From positions 7,491,001 through 7,555,000 of the forward strand of contig NZ_CP054918.1 in NCBI RefSeq assembly GCF_013364195.1: a stretch of DNA of 64,000 bases, read 5' to 3'. This DNA is from Streptomyces sp. NA04227. GTDB lineage: Bacteria; Actinomycetota; Actinomycetes; Streptomycetales; Streptomycetaceae. Both the position numbers and the translations under genes were made by a program. Of this stretch, positions 43,878 through 53,089 are shown in pieces. Under the pieces are notes generated by a model. The model was given only the letters and a program-made list of their open reading frames with translations, searched no databases and had not been told where the DNA came from. Each line of letters opens with the position of its first letter. Positions within the stretch are counted from its first letter, which is position 1.

Positions 43878-46607
43878 CTACCAGCCCTCGTCCGACCACT
43901 GTTCCAACAACGCCTCGCCGTCCATCTCCTCCTCGGGCGGTGGTGTCCGCAGGGACTGTTCGGCCCAGATGACCTTGCCGCGCGGGGTGTAGCGGGTGCC
44001 CCAGCGCTGGGCGATCCGGGCGATGATGAACAGGCCCCGCCCGCCCTCGTCGGTCGTGGCGGCCCGGCGCAGATGCGGTGCGGTGCTGCTGGCGTCGGCC
44101 ACCTCGCAGATCAGGGTGTCCTCGTGGTGCAGCAGGCGGAACCGGATCGGGGGAGCTCCGTAGCGGATGGCGTTGGTGACCAGTTCGCTGACGATGAGTT
44201 CGGTGGTGAAGGCGATCGCTCCCAGTCCCCACGATTCGAGTACGCGCGCGGCCTCGGCACGGATGCCGGAGACGGCGTTCGGGTCGTCCGGCACCTCGCG
44301 GGACGCGACGCGGCGGGGGTCGAGGAGGTGGGTCCGTGCGACGAGCAGGGCGACGTCGTCGGTGGGTCGTTCGCCCAGCATCGCGTCGAGGACCGCGCGG
44401 CAGATGTCGTGCGGGGCGCGGCCGGGGTGGGCGAGCGTGCGGCGCAACAGGTCGAGGCCCTCGCCGAGGTCCCGGTCGCGGCGCTCGATCAGGCCGTCGG
44501 TGAACAGGACCAGGCTGCTGCCCTCGGGTAGATCGAGTTCGGTGGTCTCCATGGGCAGCCCTTCGCTCACGCCCAGCGGTGGCGCGACCGGCACCTCGGG
44601 GTAGCTCACGCTGCCGTCGGGAAGTACGAGCGCCGGGCCGGGGTGCCCCGCCCTGGCCAGGGTGCAGCGTCCGCCCACCGGGTCGTAGACCGCGTACAGA
44701 CACGTCGCTCCGGAGACGCCGACCCCGGTGCCGCTCTCCTCGTCGAGCCGGGTGACGAGGTCGTCGAGGTGGGCGAGAAGCTCGTCGGGGGAGAGGTCCA
44801 GGGCGGAGAAGTTGTGCACGGCCGTGCGCAGGCGGCCCATGGTGGCCGCCGCGTGCAGACCGTGTCCGACGACGTCGCCGACCACCAGTGCGACCCTGGC
44901 GCCGGGCAGCGGGATGACGTCGTACCAGTCGCCGCCCACCCCCGGCTGGGCGGGCAGATAGCGGTGGGCGACCTCCAGGGCGGAGTGCTCGGGCAGGACG
45001 CGCGGGAGCAGGCTGCGTTGCAGCGTGACCGCCGTCGCGTGCTCCTGGGTGTAGCGGCGCGCGTTGTCGATGGCCACGCCCGCCCGTGCCGCCAGCTCCT
45101 CGGCGAAGGACAGGTCCTCCGCGTCGAACGGCTCCATGTCCTTGCGCCAGAAGTCGACGCTGCCGAGGACCACCCCGCGCGCCTGGAGCGGCGCCGAGAT
45201 CAGCGAGTGGATGCCGTAGTGCAGCACTCTGCGGGTGCGTTCCGGATCCTGGGCGCGCCAGCTCCCGGAGGCGGACAGGTCCGCCGCGAGGACGGCCCTG
45301 CCCTCGGCGACCCCGCGCGCCGACGGGCTGGTCGGCGGGAAGTGCAGCAACTCGCCGACGGGGGACAGCGGGTGGTCCGCGCGCACCCCGGTGGCGGCGG
45401 CGCGCCGCATCTCGGTGCTCCCGCCCGGCGGCTCCTCGCCGCGCAGTACGGGTTCGAAGAGCTCGACGGTGACGAACTCGGCGAACTGCGGTACCGCGAC
45501 ACCCGCCAGTTCCTCGGCGGTCCGCTTGACGTCGAGTGTGGTGCCGATGCGGGTTCCGGCGTCGTAGAGCAACTGCAGACGTGAGCGGGCGGTCTCGGCC
45601 CTTCCGGCCAGTTCGCGCAGTTCGGTGGTGTCCCGCAGGGTGGCGACGCTGCCCGTCGGGACCCCGCGGCGCTCGACGGTGCGCAGGTTTACCGCGAGCA
45701 GCCGGTCCCCCGAGGCGTGCACCTCGTCGCTGCTGGACCGGCCGGAGACCAGGAGTTCGGTGATCTCGGGCGCCAGGCCCAGCTCGCTCACCGGACGCTG
45801 TTCGGCGTCCGGCGGCAGGTTCAGGAGCCGGTGCCCCTCGTCGTTGGCCAGGGTCAGTACGCCCCGGTCGTCGATGATGAGCACGCCCTCGCGCACCGAG
45901 TGCAGTACGGCGTCGTGGTGTTCGTACATGCGCGTCATCTCCGCGGGTGCGAGCCCCCGCGTCTGGCGGCGCAGCCGTCGGCTCACCACGGCCGAGCCCG
46001 CGGCGGCCAGCAGGAGTGCTCCGCCCGCGATGCCGAAGAGCGCCGCCGACTGGTGCGCGACCTGGTCGTTGACGCTCTTCACGTAGATGCCGACCGAGAT
46101 CAGCCCGACGACCTTCCGCTCCTCGTCGAAGACGGCGACCGTGGTGTCGACCGCCCGACCGAGCGCACTGTCGAAGGTCTCCTGGAAGGGCTTGCCCGAC
46201 AGCGCGGGTTCGAAGGAACCCGTCACATGACCGCCGATGCGGCTCGGGTCCGGATGCGACCAGCGGATGCCCTTCGGGTCGAAGGTCACGACGTAGCCGA
46301 CGCGCGCGTCCTTGCGGATCTTCTCCGAGCTGGGCTGGAGCACCCGGCTCGGGTCCTCGGAGCGCATGGCGTCGACGGTTCCCGGCGCGTCGCGAAACGC
46401 CGTCGCGACGCCGAGCGACCGGTCGCGCGCCTCGTCCACCGCCTGGTGCCGGGACTGTACGACGAGCAGCAGCACGGTCGCGGCGATCAGCACCAGCGCC
46501 ACGACGACCTGCAACAGCAGCACCTGCCCCGCGACGCTCCGCGGGACCAGTCCCGGCAGGCGGCGCCGGACGGACCCCGGCCGTGAGGAGTACCCGGATT
46601 CGACCAT
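43878..46607 (-). CDS. Membrane sensor PP2C/SpoIIE phosphatase with PAS, GAF and ATPase domains
   Basis: A 909-residue signalling protein. In order: a helix at about 28-50, an extracytoplasmic single-Cache sensor (about 55-180, FDPKGIRWSHPDPSRIGGH), a second helix (about 190-210), a PAS domain (about 225-330), a GAF domain (about 345-520), a SpoIIE-type PP2C phosphatase (about 545-745, GDWYDVIPLPG, VGDVVGHGLHAA, LVLFTDGLIERR, DDVALLVAR), and a C-terminal anti-sigma-like ATPase (ELIVSELVTNAIRYG, GGRGLFII). Such proteins dephosphorylate anti-anti-sigma factors while carrying a kinase-like ATPase. The start is ATG 46607. Its partner sigma system is not nearby, but a separate small ATPase of the same fold lies at 55006. 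Confidence 0.9.
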   Translation of the reverse strand: MVESGYSSRPGSVRRRLPGLVPRSVAGQVLLLQVVVALVLIAATVLLLVVQSRHQAVDEARDRSLGVATAFRDAPGTVDAMRSEDPSRVLQPSSEKIRKDARVGYVVTFDPKGIRWSHPDPSRIGGHVTGSFEPALSGKPFQETFDSALGRAVDTTVAVFDEERKVVGLISVGIYVKSVNDQVAHQSAALFGIAGGALLLAAAGSAVVSRRLRRQTRGLAPAEMTRMYEHHDAVLHSVREGVLIIDDRGVLTLANDEGHRLLNLPPDAEQRPVSELGLAPEITELLVSGRSSSDEVHASGDRLLAVNLRTVERRGVPTGSVATLRDTTELRELAGRAETARSRLQLLYDAGTRIGTTLDVKRTAEELAGVAVPQFAEFVTVELFEPVLRGEEPPGGSTEMRRAAATGVRADHPLSPVGELLHFPPTSPSARGVAEGRAVLAADLSASGSWRAQDPERTRRVLHYGIHSLISAPLQARGVVLGSVDFWRKDMEPFDAEDLSFAEELAARAGVAIDNARRYTQEHATAVTLQRSLLPRVLPEHSALEVAHRYLPAQPGVGGDWYDVIPLPGARVALVVGDVVGHGLHAAATMGRLRTAVHNFSALDLSPDELLAHLDDLVTRLDEESGTGVGVSGATCLYAVYDPVGGRCTLARAGHPGPALVLPDGSVSYPEVPVAPPLGVSEGLPMETTELDLPEGSSLVLFTDGLIERRDRDLGEGLDLLRRTLAHPGRAPHDICRAVLDAMLGERPTDDVALLVARTHLLDPRRVASREVPDDPNAVSGIRAEAARVLESWGLGAIAFTTELIVSELVTNAIRYGAPPIRFRLLHHEDTLICEVADASSTAPHLRRAATTDEGGRGLFIIARIAQRWGTRYTPRGKVIWAEQSLRTPPPEEEMDGEALLEQWSDEGW

Positions 46608-46736
46608 TCGGTCAGCTTCGTACAGGTCGTGCGGCGGGCCGGGGAGACCCGGCCGAGGTGGGAGGGCGCGTCACGCGACGGAGGGCACGCACGGATTCGA
46701 GCGGGTGTGCGCAGGCCCGTGAGAGCTGGAGGGGAT

Positions 46737-46748
46737 ATCGCATACGAT
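46737..46748. promoter_or_regulatory. GntR operator A overlapping the -10 of the first GntR gene
   Basis: ATCGCATACGAT differs at one base from the palindrome ATCGTATACGAT. Its TACGAT (46743-46748) also serves as a -10 hexamer six bases before the GTG at 46755, so binding would block RNA polymerase directly and imply autoregulation. Confidence 0.65.
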
Positions 46749-46754
46749 GTAAGA

Positions 46755-47423
46755 GTGACGGAGACGAATTGGGCCGCGCGGTTGCCCGCGGTCAAGAGCA
46801 AGGCGGACCTCGTGCACGCCAGTCTGCGCGAGGCCATCGCCGCCGGTGACCTGCGCCCGGGTGAGCGCGTCAACATGGATGAGCTGGCCCGGAGGTTCGG
46901 GGTGAGCAAGATCCCGGTGCGCGAGGCGGTCAAGCGTCTGGAGTCCGAGGGGCTTGTGGTGTCCCGGGTGCACTCGGGCGTGGTCGTGGCCGGTATCGAG
47001 AGGACCGAGATGCGCGGCGTCTTCCTGGCCAGGAAGGAGATCGACGCGCTGGTCGCCGGGCTGGCGGCCGAGCGCGCCGACGGCCCGCTGGTCGAGGCGC
47101 TCGACCAGGTGCAGGAATCCATGCGGGCCGCTCTGGGTGCGGGCGAGGTCGACGAACTCCAGCGCCTCAACTCGGAGTTCCACCGGCTGCTCGCCGAGGC
47201 CAGCGGCTACCGGATACTGGCCGACCTCACCGAGCAACTGCTCCTGACCATTCGCCGGTACCGGGTCACCACTCCCAAGAACGCCCGTAACTGGCTCGCG
47301 GTGCTTGAGGAGCACCATGCGGTCATCGAGGCGCTGCGGGTGCGCGACCCGGAGCGGGCGGCGGCCGCGGCGCGTGAACACACCGCCTCGCAGGCCGGGT
47401 TGGAGATCGCGGACCCGGTCTGA
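46755..47423 (+). CDS. GntR/FadR-family regulator 1 of the sugar-acid regulon
   Basis: A 222-residue regulator with an N-terminal winged helix (about 15-75, NMDELARRFGVSKIPVREAVKRLESEGLV) and an all-helical FCD effector domain (about 90-215). The GTG at 46755 is probably leaderless. Its N terminus VTETNWAARLPAVKSKADLV aligns residue for residue with the second GntR protein at 55785, which fixes both starts and shows a paralogous pair of identical length. It precedes the aldolase-kinase-lactonase operon. FCD regulators normally respond to small carboxylates or sugar acids. Confidence 0.9.
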   Translation: MTETNWAARLPAVKSKADLVHASLREAIAAGDLRPGERVNMDELARRFGVSKIPVREAVKRLESEGLVVSRVHSGVVVAGIERTEMRGVFLARKEIDALVAGLAAERADGPLVEALDQVQESMRAALGAGEVDELQRLNSEFHRLLAEASGYRILADLTEQLLLTIRRYRVTTPKNARNWLAVLEEHHAVIEALRVRDPERAAAAAREHTASQAGLEIADPV

Positions 47424-47521
47424 GGGGTGGGCTGATCCGGCTGTCGATCCGGTGGGTCGGGCCGCCGTACGGCCATCGGCGCTGTTGGTCCAGGTTCCTC
47501 GCGGCGGTTGGCTGCGAAGAT

Positions 47522-47542
47522 GAAGGTATACGATCTACTAAA
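47522..47542. promoter_or_regulatory. GntR operator B upstream of the aldolase operon
   Basis: A 21-base segment centred on AAGGTATACGAT is identical to the one at 57383-57403. It lies 30 bases before the aldolase start and matches the 12-bp palindrome core at 10 of 12 positions. It includes a possible -10, TACGAT (47529-47534). Confidence 0.75.
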
Positions 47543-47571
47543 CGTGTACCCCCGTCCCCCAGGAGTCCGCC

Positions 47572-48207
47572 ATGCCCCCTGCCGACCTGCTCTCCGCGCT
47601 GGAAGATCAGCGCCTGCTCGCGATCGTCCGGGGCAAGGACCCCGCCGCCGCCCTCGACACCGTGCTCTCCCTGTTCCGGTACGGCGTGGGGATCGTGGAG
47701 GTGTCCCTGACCGGGGCCGACGCGCTGGGAGTCATAGCGCAGGCCAGGTCGGCACTCGGCCCCGAGGCGCTGCTCGGCGCCGGGACCGTCCTGACCGCAC
47801 AGCAGGCGCGTGACGCGGCGGCGGCCGGTGCCTGTTTCGGTGTGACCCCGGCGGTGACGGAAGCGGTGGGCGCCTGCCGTGATCTCGGCCTGCCCGTCCT
47901 GGCGGGAGCGGTGACCCCCACGGAGGCGGTCGCCGCGATGAACCAGGGCGCCAGTGCGGTCAAGCTCTTCCCCGCGACCCTGGGCGGCCCCGCCTATCTG
48001 CGCGCCCTGCGTGATCCGCTCCCCGACGTTCCGTTCGTCCCCGTGGGCGGCGTCGACGCGGCGGCGGTCCGCGCCTACCTCGCCGCCGGGGCCCTGGCCG
48101 TAGGAGTGGGCTCCCCGCTGGTGGGCGGTGCCGCCGACGGCCGGGATCAGGGCGAACTCGCCCTGCGCGCCGAGCAGTTCCGCGCCGCGACGCTGGGAGA
48201 GTGGTGA
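47572..48207 (+). CDS. KDPG/KDPGal-type aldolase
   Basis: A 211-residue class I aldolase that splits a 2-keto-3-deoxy-6-phospho sugar acid into pyruvate and glyceraldehyde 3-phosphate. The Schiff-base Lys is K131 in AVKLFPAT, with the family Glu in VEVSLTG and the phosphate loop in PVGGVDAAAV. The ATG at 47572 follows AGGAG. It forms an operon with the kinase and lactonase. D-galactonate or D-gluconate lineage cannot be separated from sequence alone. Confidence 0.93.
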   Translation: MPPADLLSALEDQRLLAIVRGKDPAAALDTVLSLFRYGVGIVEVSLTGADALGVIAQARSALGPEALLGAGTVLTAQQARDAAAAGACFGVTPAVTEAVGACRDLGLPVLAGAVTPTEAVAAMNQGASAVKLFPATLGGPAYLRALRDPLPDVPFVPVGGVDAAAVRAYLAAGALAVGVGSPLVGGAADGRDQGELALRAEQFRAATLGEW

Positions 48208-48209
48208 GC

Positions 48210-49199
48210 ATGTCGACCGAGGCACCGCACGCGCGGACCGACGCGGTGAGCACCCCGACGGACGTACTGACCTTCGGCGAGACCATGGCCGCGCTGCGCG
48301 CCACTGGCCCCCTGCGACTCGGCGGCACGCTCGGCCTGTCCGTCGCCGGAGCCGAGTCGAACGTCGCCATCGGTCTGGCCCGGCTCGGACACCGGGTCCG
48401 CTGGGCAGGCCTGACCGGCGCGGACGAGTTCGGCCACCTGGTGCTGCGCACCCTGCGCGCCGAAGGGGTCGATGTCTCCCGGGCTGCCACGGGCAGGGGC
48501 CCGACCGGTCTTCTCGTCTTCGAGCCGCGCGTCGCGGACCTGACGCGCGTCCACTACTACCGCTCCCGCTCGGCCGCCACGGACCTCGGCCCGGACCACG
48601 TACGGGCCGCTTTGGCCGACGGCGCGAGGATCGTCCACGTCACCGGGGTGACCGCGGCCCTGGGCGAGGTCCCACGGCTCGCGGTCGTGACGGCGGTACG
48701 CGAGGCCCGGCGGACCGGGGCCCTCGTCTGCCTGGACGTCAATCAGCGGGACAAACTCTGGTCGCGCGCGGAAGCGGCCGCCTGCTTGCGCCCCCTCGCC
48801 GACGGCCTCGCTCTCGTGGTGGCCTCCGACGACGAGCTGGAACTCGTGGCGCCGGAAGGGGCGCGCACCGAGCGGGACCAGGTGACGGCACTCCTCGATC
48901 TCGGTGTACGCGAAGTCGTCGTCAAGCGCGGTGCCTCGGGGGCCGAGGTCTTCTCCGCCGCCGGACGGGAGTCGCGGCCCGCGGTGCCGGTGCCCGTGCG
49001 GGACACGGTCGGCGCCGGTGACGCCTTCGTGGCCGGATACCTCTCCGCGCTGCTCGACGGAGCGGACCCGGCCGGACGCCTCGAACGGGCCGTCACCACC
49101 GGCGCGTTCGCGGTGGCCTGCGAGGGCGACTGGGAAGGGCTGCCCCGCCGGGACGAACTGTCCCTGCTGAGCGCCGCACCGGGAAGCGCACTGCGGTGA
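48210..49199 (+). CDS. PfkB-family 2-keto-3-deoxy sugar acid kinase
   Basis: A 329-residue PfkB kinase with the N-terminal sugar-binding GGTLGLSVAGAESNVAIGLARLG and the C-terminal DTVGAGDAFVAGY anion hole and catalytic Asp. It resembles KdgK. It would phosphorylate the keto-deoxy acid that the aldolase then splits. I use the ATG at 48210; the GTG at 48204 overlaps the aldolase stop as GTGA but its GGGAG is only four bases away. Confidence 0.9.
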   Translation: MSTEAPHARTDAVSTPTDVLTFGETMAALRATGPLRLGGTLGLSVAGAESNVAIGLARLGHRVRWAGLTGADEFGHLVLRTLRAEGVDVSRAATGRGPTGLLVFEPRVADLTRVHYYRSRSAATDLGPDHVRAALADGARIVHVTGVTAALGEVPRLAVVTAVREARRTGALVCLDVNQRDKLWSRAEAAACLRPLADGLALVVASDDELELVAPEGARTERDQVTALLDLGVREVVVKRGASGAEVFSAAGRESRPAVPVPVRDTVGAGDAFVAGYLSALLDGADPAGRLERAVTTGAFAVACEGDWEGLPRRDELSLLSAAPGSALR

Positions 49200-50140
49200 G
49201 TACGGGCAGCACCGCCTTCGAGGAGGACCGGCGCGGCGAGGACGTCGAGCCGTGGCAGGTGTGGGCCCCGGACCGCTACCGGCTGGCCGAGGGGCTGCGC
49301 GCACACGACGGCGCGATGCACTTCGTGGACCTCCTCGCGGGACGCCTGTGGCGCTGTGCGCGACGGCCCGGGGAGCCGCCCGCGCTCCTGCTCGACCTCG
49401 GGATCCCGCTCGGCGCGGCCGCCCCGGTCCGCGGCTGCGCGGACGAGTGGATCGTCGCGGCGGGCGACGGTATCGCGCTCGCCGGGCCGAGGGGCGAACC
49501 GTACTGGCTGGCCCGCCCGGAGGCGGACGCACCGGTGCCGATGCGGATGAACGACGCCGTCTGCGACCCGCTCGGCCGCTTCTGGGCCACCAGCATGTCC
49601 GCCGATGGCAGGGGTGCGGCCGGTTCGCTCTACCGGGTGGGGTACGACGGTGCGGTCCAGCGCATGCTGATGGGCCTCACCGTGCCCAACGGTCCGGCGT
49701 TCTCCCCGGACGGCAGGGTCATGTACCTGGCCGACAGCGCCGAGCGGACCATCCTGCGCTTCGGCGTGGACCCGGTCGCCGGGACCCTGCGCGGCGGGTC
49801 GCTGTTCGCCTGCCTCGCGCCGCACGAGGGCCGCCCCGACGGCATGACCGTGGACGACCTCGGCAGACTCTGGGTCGCGCTGTGGGGTGCCGGTCAGGTG
49901 CGCTGCTACGCCCCGGACGGCTCGGTGGCCGGTTCCCTGTCCCTCCCCACGCCGCACACCAGCAGCGTGGCCTTCGCCGACGGCCGGATCTGGGTGAGCA
50001 CGGCCACCCATCGCCTGGCCGACCCCGACCCGCTCGCGGGCGCCGTCCTCGCCCGCGAGACCCGCGTCACCGCGCCCGCGGCCGCCTGCTTCGGCGCCCC
50101 GTCGGTCCCCTCGTCCGCGCCGGGTCCACGCGCTGCGTAA
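49196..50140 (+). CDS. SMP-30/gluconolactonase-family sugar lactonase
   Basis: A 314-residue cytoplasmic propeller enzyme. The metal-site pattern is that of SMP-30: an early Glu in LAEGLRAHDG, Asn in MRMNDAVCDPLGRFWATSM, and Asn and Asp in VPNGPAFSPDGRVMYLADS. It would open a sugar lactone to the acid. The GTG at 49196 overlaps the kinase stop (GTGA), so the two are translationally coupled. The last 25 residues are Ala/Ser/Pro-rich. Confidence 0.9.
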   Translation: MSTGSTAFEEDRRGEDVEPWQVWAPDRYRLAEGLRAHDGAMHFVDLLAGRLWRCARRPGEPPALLLDLGIPLGAAAPVRGCADEWIVAAGDGIALAGPRGEPYWLARPEADAPVPMRMNDAVCDPLGRFWATSMSADGRGAAGSLYRVGYDGAVQRMLMGLTVPNGPAFSPDGRVMYLADSAERTILRFGVDPVAGTLRGGSLFACLAPHEGRPDGMTVDDLGRLWVALWGAGQVRCYAPDGSVAGSLSLPTPHTSSVAFADGRIWVSTATHRLADPDPLAGAVLARETRVTAPAAACFGAPSVPSSAPGPRAA

Positions 50141-50200
50141 GCGGCGCGGAACCCTTCGTATTGGTTGCCGGAAATCCGCCACACCCTCTGGTTCTGATTT

Positions 50201-50217
50201 CGTATATCGCATACTGT
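50201..50217. promoter_or_regulatory. GntR operator D upstream of the MHS transporter
   Basis: ATCGCATACTGT (50206-50217) matches the operator core at 9 of 12 positions, and GTATATCGCATAC has a second GTATA half. It sits 54 bases before the transporter start. Confidence 0.55.
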
Positions 50218-50270
50218 GATCTGCGTCCCCCCGCAGTTCCCGCTCTTCCCGAAAAGGTGGTGACATCCTC

Positions 50271-51605
50271 ATGAGCACCGTCGTAGTAGCCGATGGCGGC
50301 ACAGTGGAACCACACAGCAAGAAGAAGGCCGATCGGCGCACGATGGTCGCGAGCACCGTCGGCACCGTCATGGAGTGGTACGACTTCAACCTCTACGGTC
50401 TGGCGTCGGCGCTGATCTTCGGCCCGCTGTTCTTCGGGTCCTCCTCGACCGGCGGCACCCTGGCCTCGTTCGCGACGTTCGCCGTCGGCTTCGCGGCCCG
50501 CCCCATCGGTGGCATGCTCTTCGGCCACCTCGGCGACCGGATAGGCCGCAAGTACGTCCTGCTGATCACCATGATGGGCATGGGCGTCACCACCACACTG
50601 ATCGGTGTCCTGCCCACCCACGCCATGGTGGGCATCTGGGCCCCGTTGCTGCTCATCCTCCTGCGGGTCTGTCAGGGCATCGCCGTCGGCGGCGAGTTCG
50701 CCGGTGCGACCCTGCTGACCGTCGAGAATGCGCCACCGGGCAAACGCGGCCTGTACGGCGCGATCCCGGCGATGGGCACCGGCGCCGGATTCGTCCTGGC
50801 CAGCGCCGTGTTCGGCCTGGTGTCCATGCTGCCCGACGACTCCTTCGAGTCCTGGGGCTGGCGCATCCCCTTCCTCCTGAGCGCCTTCCTCGTGCTGTTC
50901 GGCCTGTGGGTCAGGAAGGGAATCGAGGAGACGCCCGTCTTCGCCGAGATCGAGCACACCGGCGAGCGCGAGCGGTACCCGCTGGTCACGACCGTCCGCA
51001 AGCAGCCGGGCGCCGTCCTGCGCGTCCTCGGCATCACCGTCTCCGGGTTCGTCTGGGGCTATCTGATCCAGGCCTTCGCCCTCTCGTACGCCACCAAGGA
51101 ACTGGACGTCGAGAAGTCCACGATGCTCTGGGCCATTGCCCTTGCCTCCGCGCTGGAGATCGCCGCCATCCCCTTCTGGGGCTGGCTGAGCGACCGCATC
51201 GGCCGCCGTCTGATGGTGAGCGCGGGCCTGCTGTGCACCGTGGTCTACGTCTTCCCCTTCTTCAGGCTTCTGGAGACGGGGGACACCGGGCTGATCTTCC
51301 TGGCCATGGTCGTCGCCATCCCGATCTGCAAGGACATGGTCTTCGGCCCGCAGGCGGCCCTGGTCGCCGAACTCTTCGACGCCCGTGTCCGCTACAGCGG
51401 CGTGAGCGTGGGCCGCGAGTTCGGCGGCGCGATCTTCGGCGGCACCGCGCCCTTCATCGGCACCGCGCTGCAGTCCTCCAGCGGCTCCATCGCACCGGTC
51501 GCCTTCTACGTGATAGCGGGCTGCGTCGTCACCGGTATCGCCGTCTTCGCCGGTCGCGAGACGGCCAAGGACGAGACCGCCTACGCCCAGCCACAGCCCA
51601 GTTGA
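50271..51605 (+). CDS. MHS-family MFS transporter, probable sugar-acid importer
   Basis: A 444-residue twelve-helix proton symporter with the metabolite:H+ symporter signature (STVGTVMEWYDFNLYG, GHLGDRIGRKYVL, RVCQGIAVGGEFAGA). MHS members carry organic and sugar acids. Lying between a lactonase and a sugar-acid dehydratase, and behind a copy of the GntR operator, it probably imports the acid itself, giving the pathway a second entry after the lactonase step. Confidence 0.88.
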   Translation: MSTVVVADGGTVEPHSKKKADRRTMVASTVGTVMEWYDFNLYGLASALIFGPLFFGSSSTGGTLASFATFAVGFAARPIGGMLFGHLGDRIGRKYVLLITMMGMGVTTTLIGVLPTHAMVGIWAPLLLILLRVCQGIAVGGEFAGATLLTVENAPPGKRGLYGAIPAMGTGAGFVLASAVFGLVSMLPDDSFESWGWRIPFLLSAFLVLFGLWVRKGIEETPVFAEIEHTGERERYPLVTTVRKQPGAVLRVLGITVSGFVWGYLIQAFALSYATKELDVEKSTMLWAIALASALEIAAIPFWGWLSDRIGRRLMVSAGLLCTVVYVFPFFRLLETGDTGLIFLAMVVAIPICKDMVFGPQAALVAELFDARVRYSGVSVGREFGGAIFGGTAPFIGTALQSSSGSIAPVAFYVIAGCVVTGIAVFAGRETAKDETAYAQPQPS

Positions 51606-51663
51606 CCGGTCTGCGCACCGCATCAGACGTCCCGGTCCGCAGCCAACCGAGTGGAGAACCCAC

Positions 51664-52839
51664 GTGAGTACCGCCCCCCTTCCCATCACCAAGATCGAGG
51701 CCCTGGCCCTCTCCGCGAGCTTCGACGATCTCTACGACTCGCCCGAGGACGTGCCCGACTGGCTGCGCTACCCCGCCTCCAGCCACCTCGTCCTGCCCCG
51801 CAAGGGCCAGTACGCCACCCTGATCAAGGTCCATGCCGAGGACGGCAGTGTCGGCATCGGCGAGTGCTACGGACTGCCCTCGCCGGAGGTCACCGCCACC
51901 GTCGTGTCCACCGTCCTGGCCCCGCTGCTCGTCGGACAGGACGCCCTCGCCACCACGGCGGTGTGGGAACGCCTGTACCGGGGACAGGCGGCGGGCGGAC
52001 ACAACCGCGGCTTCTACCTCGAAGCCATGGCAGGCATCGACCTCGCGCTGTGGGACCTGCGCGGCAAGGCGGCGGGCGTACCGGTCCACCGCCTGCTCGG
52101 CGGACCGCTGCGGGAGCGCATCGACTGCTACGCCAGTCCGGTCGCCCTGCACGCCGACCCCGAGGACTCGGCCCGGCAGGCCCGGGGCTTCGTCGACGAC
52201 GGCTTCCGGGCCCTGAAGGTGAAGATCGGCCGCGGCGAGCGCACCGACCGTGCGCACCTGGCCGCCGTACGGGCGGAGGTCGGTGAGGACATCGAGATCC
52301 TCACCGACGTCAACTGCGCCTACGACCTGGACGAGGCGACCCGGGTCGGCGCCGTCCTGAGGGACCTCGGCATCTCCTGGTACGAGGAGCCGCTCCAGGT
52401 CGACGATCTGCGCAACCTGGCAGAACTGCGCCGCAGGACCGGCCTGACCACCGTCAACGGCGAGACCCACTTCACCCGCTTCGACCTCCGGGACTCGCTG
52501 CTGCTCGGGGCCATCGACGTCTTCATGCCCAACGTGGCCCGCTGCGGCGGCATCACCGAGGCCACCCGTATCGCGGCACTCGCCTCGGCCTTCCACGTCG
52601 ACATCGCCCCGCACGGCGTGGGTTCCGGCGTCAGCCTCGCCGCGGCGCTCCACCTGTGCGCCGCCACCCCGAACCTGCGCACCTACGAGTACAACCGGCT
52701 GCCCAACCCGATCCGCGAGCACATCCTCGTGCGGCCGCCGGAGTTCCGCGACGGCGCCCTGACCGTGCCCACCGGCCCCGGTCTCGGCATCGAGATCGAC
52801 GAAGCGGTGGTCGACCGCTACACGGTCGCCCGCTACTGA
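51664..52839 (+). CDS. Enolase-superfamily sugar-acid dehydratase (MR subgroup) with altered dyad
   Basis: A 391-residue mandelate-racemase-type enzyme. Catalytic bases are K185 and K187 (LKVKIG) and H317 (APHGVGSG). Metal ligands are D215 (TDVN), E241 (YEEPL) and E267 (NGETH). The Asp that normally pairs with the His (MPD..GG in mandelate racemase) is N290 here (MPNVARCGG). The neighbours point to sugar-acid dehydration to a 2-keto-3-deoxy acid, but the missing dyad Asp leaves epimerase or cycloisomerase chemistry open. The GTG at 51664 follows GGAG. It is 58 bases after the transporter gene, so probably co-transcribed. Confidence 0.85.
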   Translation: MSTAPLPITKIEALALSASFDDLYDSPEDVPDWLRYPASSHLVLPRKGQYATLIKVHAEDGSVGIGECYGLPSPEVTATVVSTVLAPLLVGQDALATTAVWERLYRGQAAGGHNRGFYLEAMAGIDLALWDLRGKAAGVPVHRLLGGPLRERIDCYASPVALHADPEDSARQARGFVDDGFRALKVKIGRGERTDRAHLAAVRAEVGEDIEILTDVNCAYDLDEATRVGAVLRDLGISWYEEPLQVDDLRNLAELRRRTGLTTVNGETHFTRFDLRDSLLLGAIDVFMPNVARCGGITEATRIAALASAFHVDIAPHGVGSGVSLAAALHLCAATPNLRTYEYNRLPNPIREHILVRPPEFRDGALTVPTGPGLGIEIDEAVVDRYTVARY

Positions 52840-52872
52840 CCCGGTACCTCGCGTACCTCGGTCCTCCCAGCC

Positions 52873-52950
52873 GTGCGGGCGGGCGCTGCCCCCGACTACC
52901 CGCCCGCACAAGGCTCCCGGCGCCGTGTTGGAACCCCGGCGCCGGGAGCC
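52873..52950. terminator. Two hairpins between the dehydratase and ligase-like genes
   Basis: GTGCGGGCGGG/CCCGCCCGCAC (52873-52883 with 52899-52909) is followed by GGCTCCCGGCGCCG/CGGCGCCGGGAGCC (52912-52925 with 52937-52950). Both are perfect stems and should terminate the rightward operon. Confidence 0.8.
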
Positions 52951-53010
52951 GGTTTCGACCGAGCTCCGGGTTCGCGACCGACCCCGGCCGCACGGTCGGC
53001 AGTGAGACCG

Positions 53011-53047
53011 CGTCGGGCGGCCCGCGTGAGGGTGGGGCCGCCCGACG
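53011..53047 (-). terminator. Hairpin terminator of the AMP-ligase-like gene
   Basis: CGTCGGGCGGCCC (53011-53023) pairs with GGGCCGCCCGACG (53035-53047), 42 bases beyond the stop of the leftward gene. Confidence 0.75.
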
Positions 53048-53089
53048 CTTTCGCGTGCGTGTCGCCGGGACTCGGGCCTCGTACCGGAC

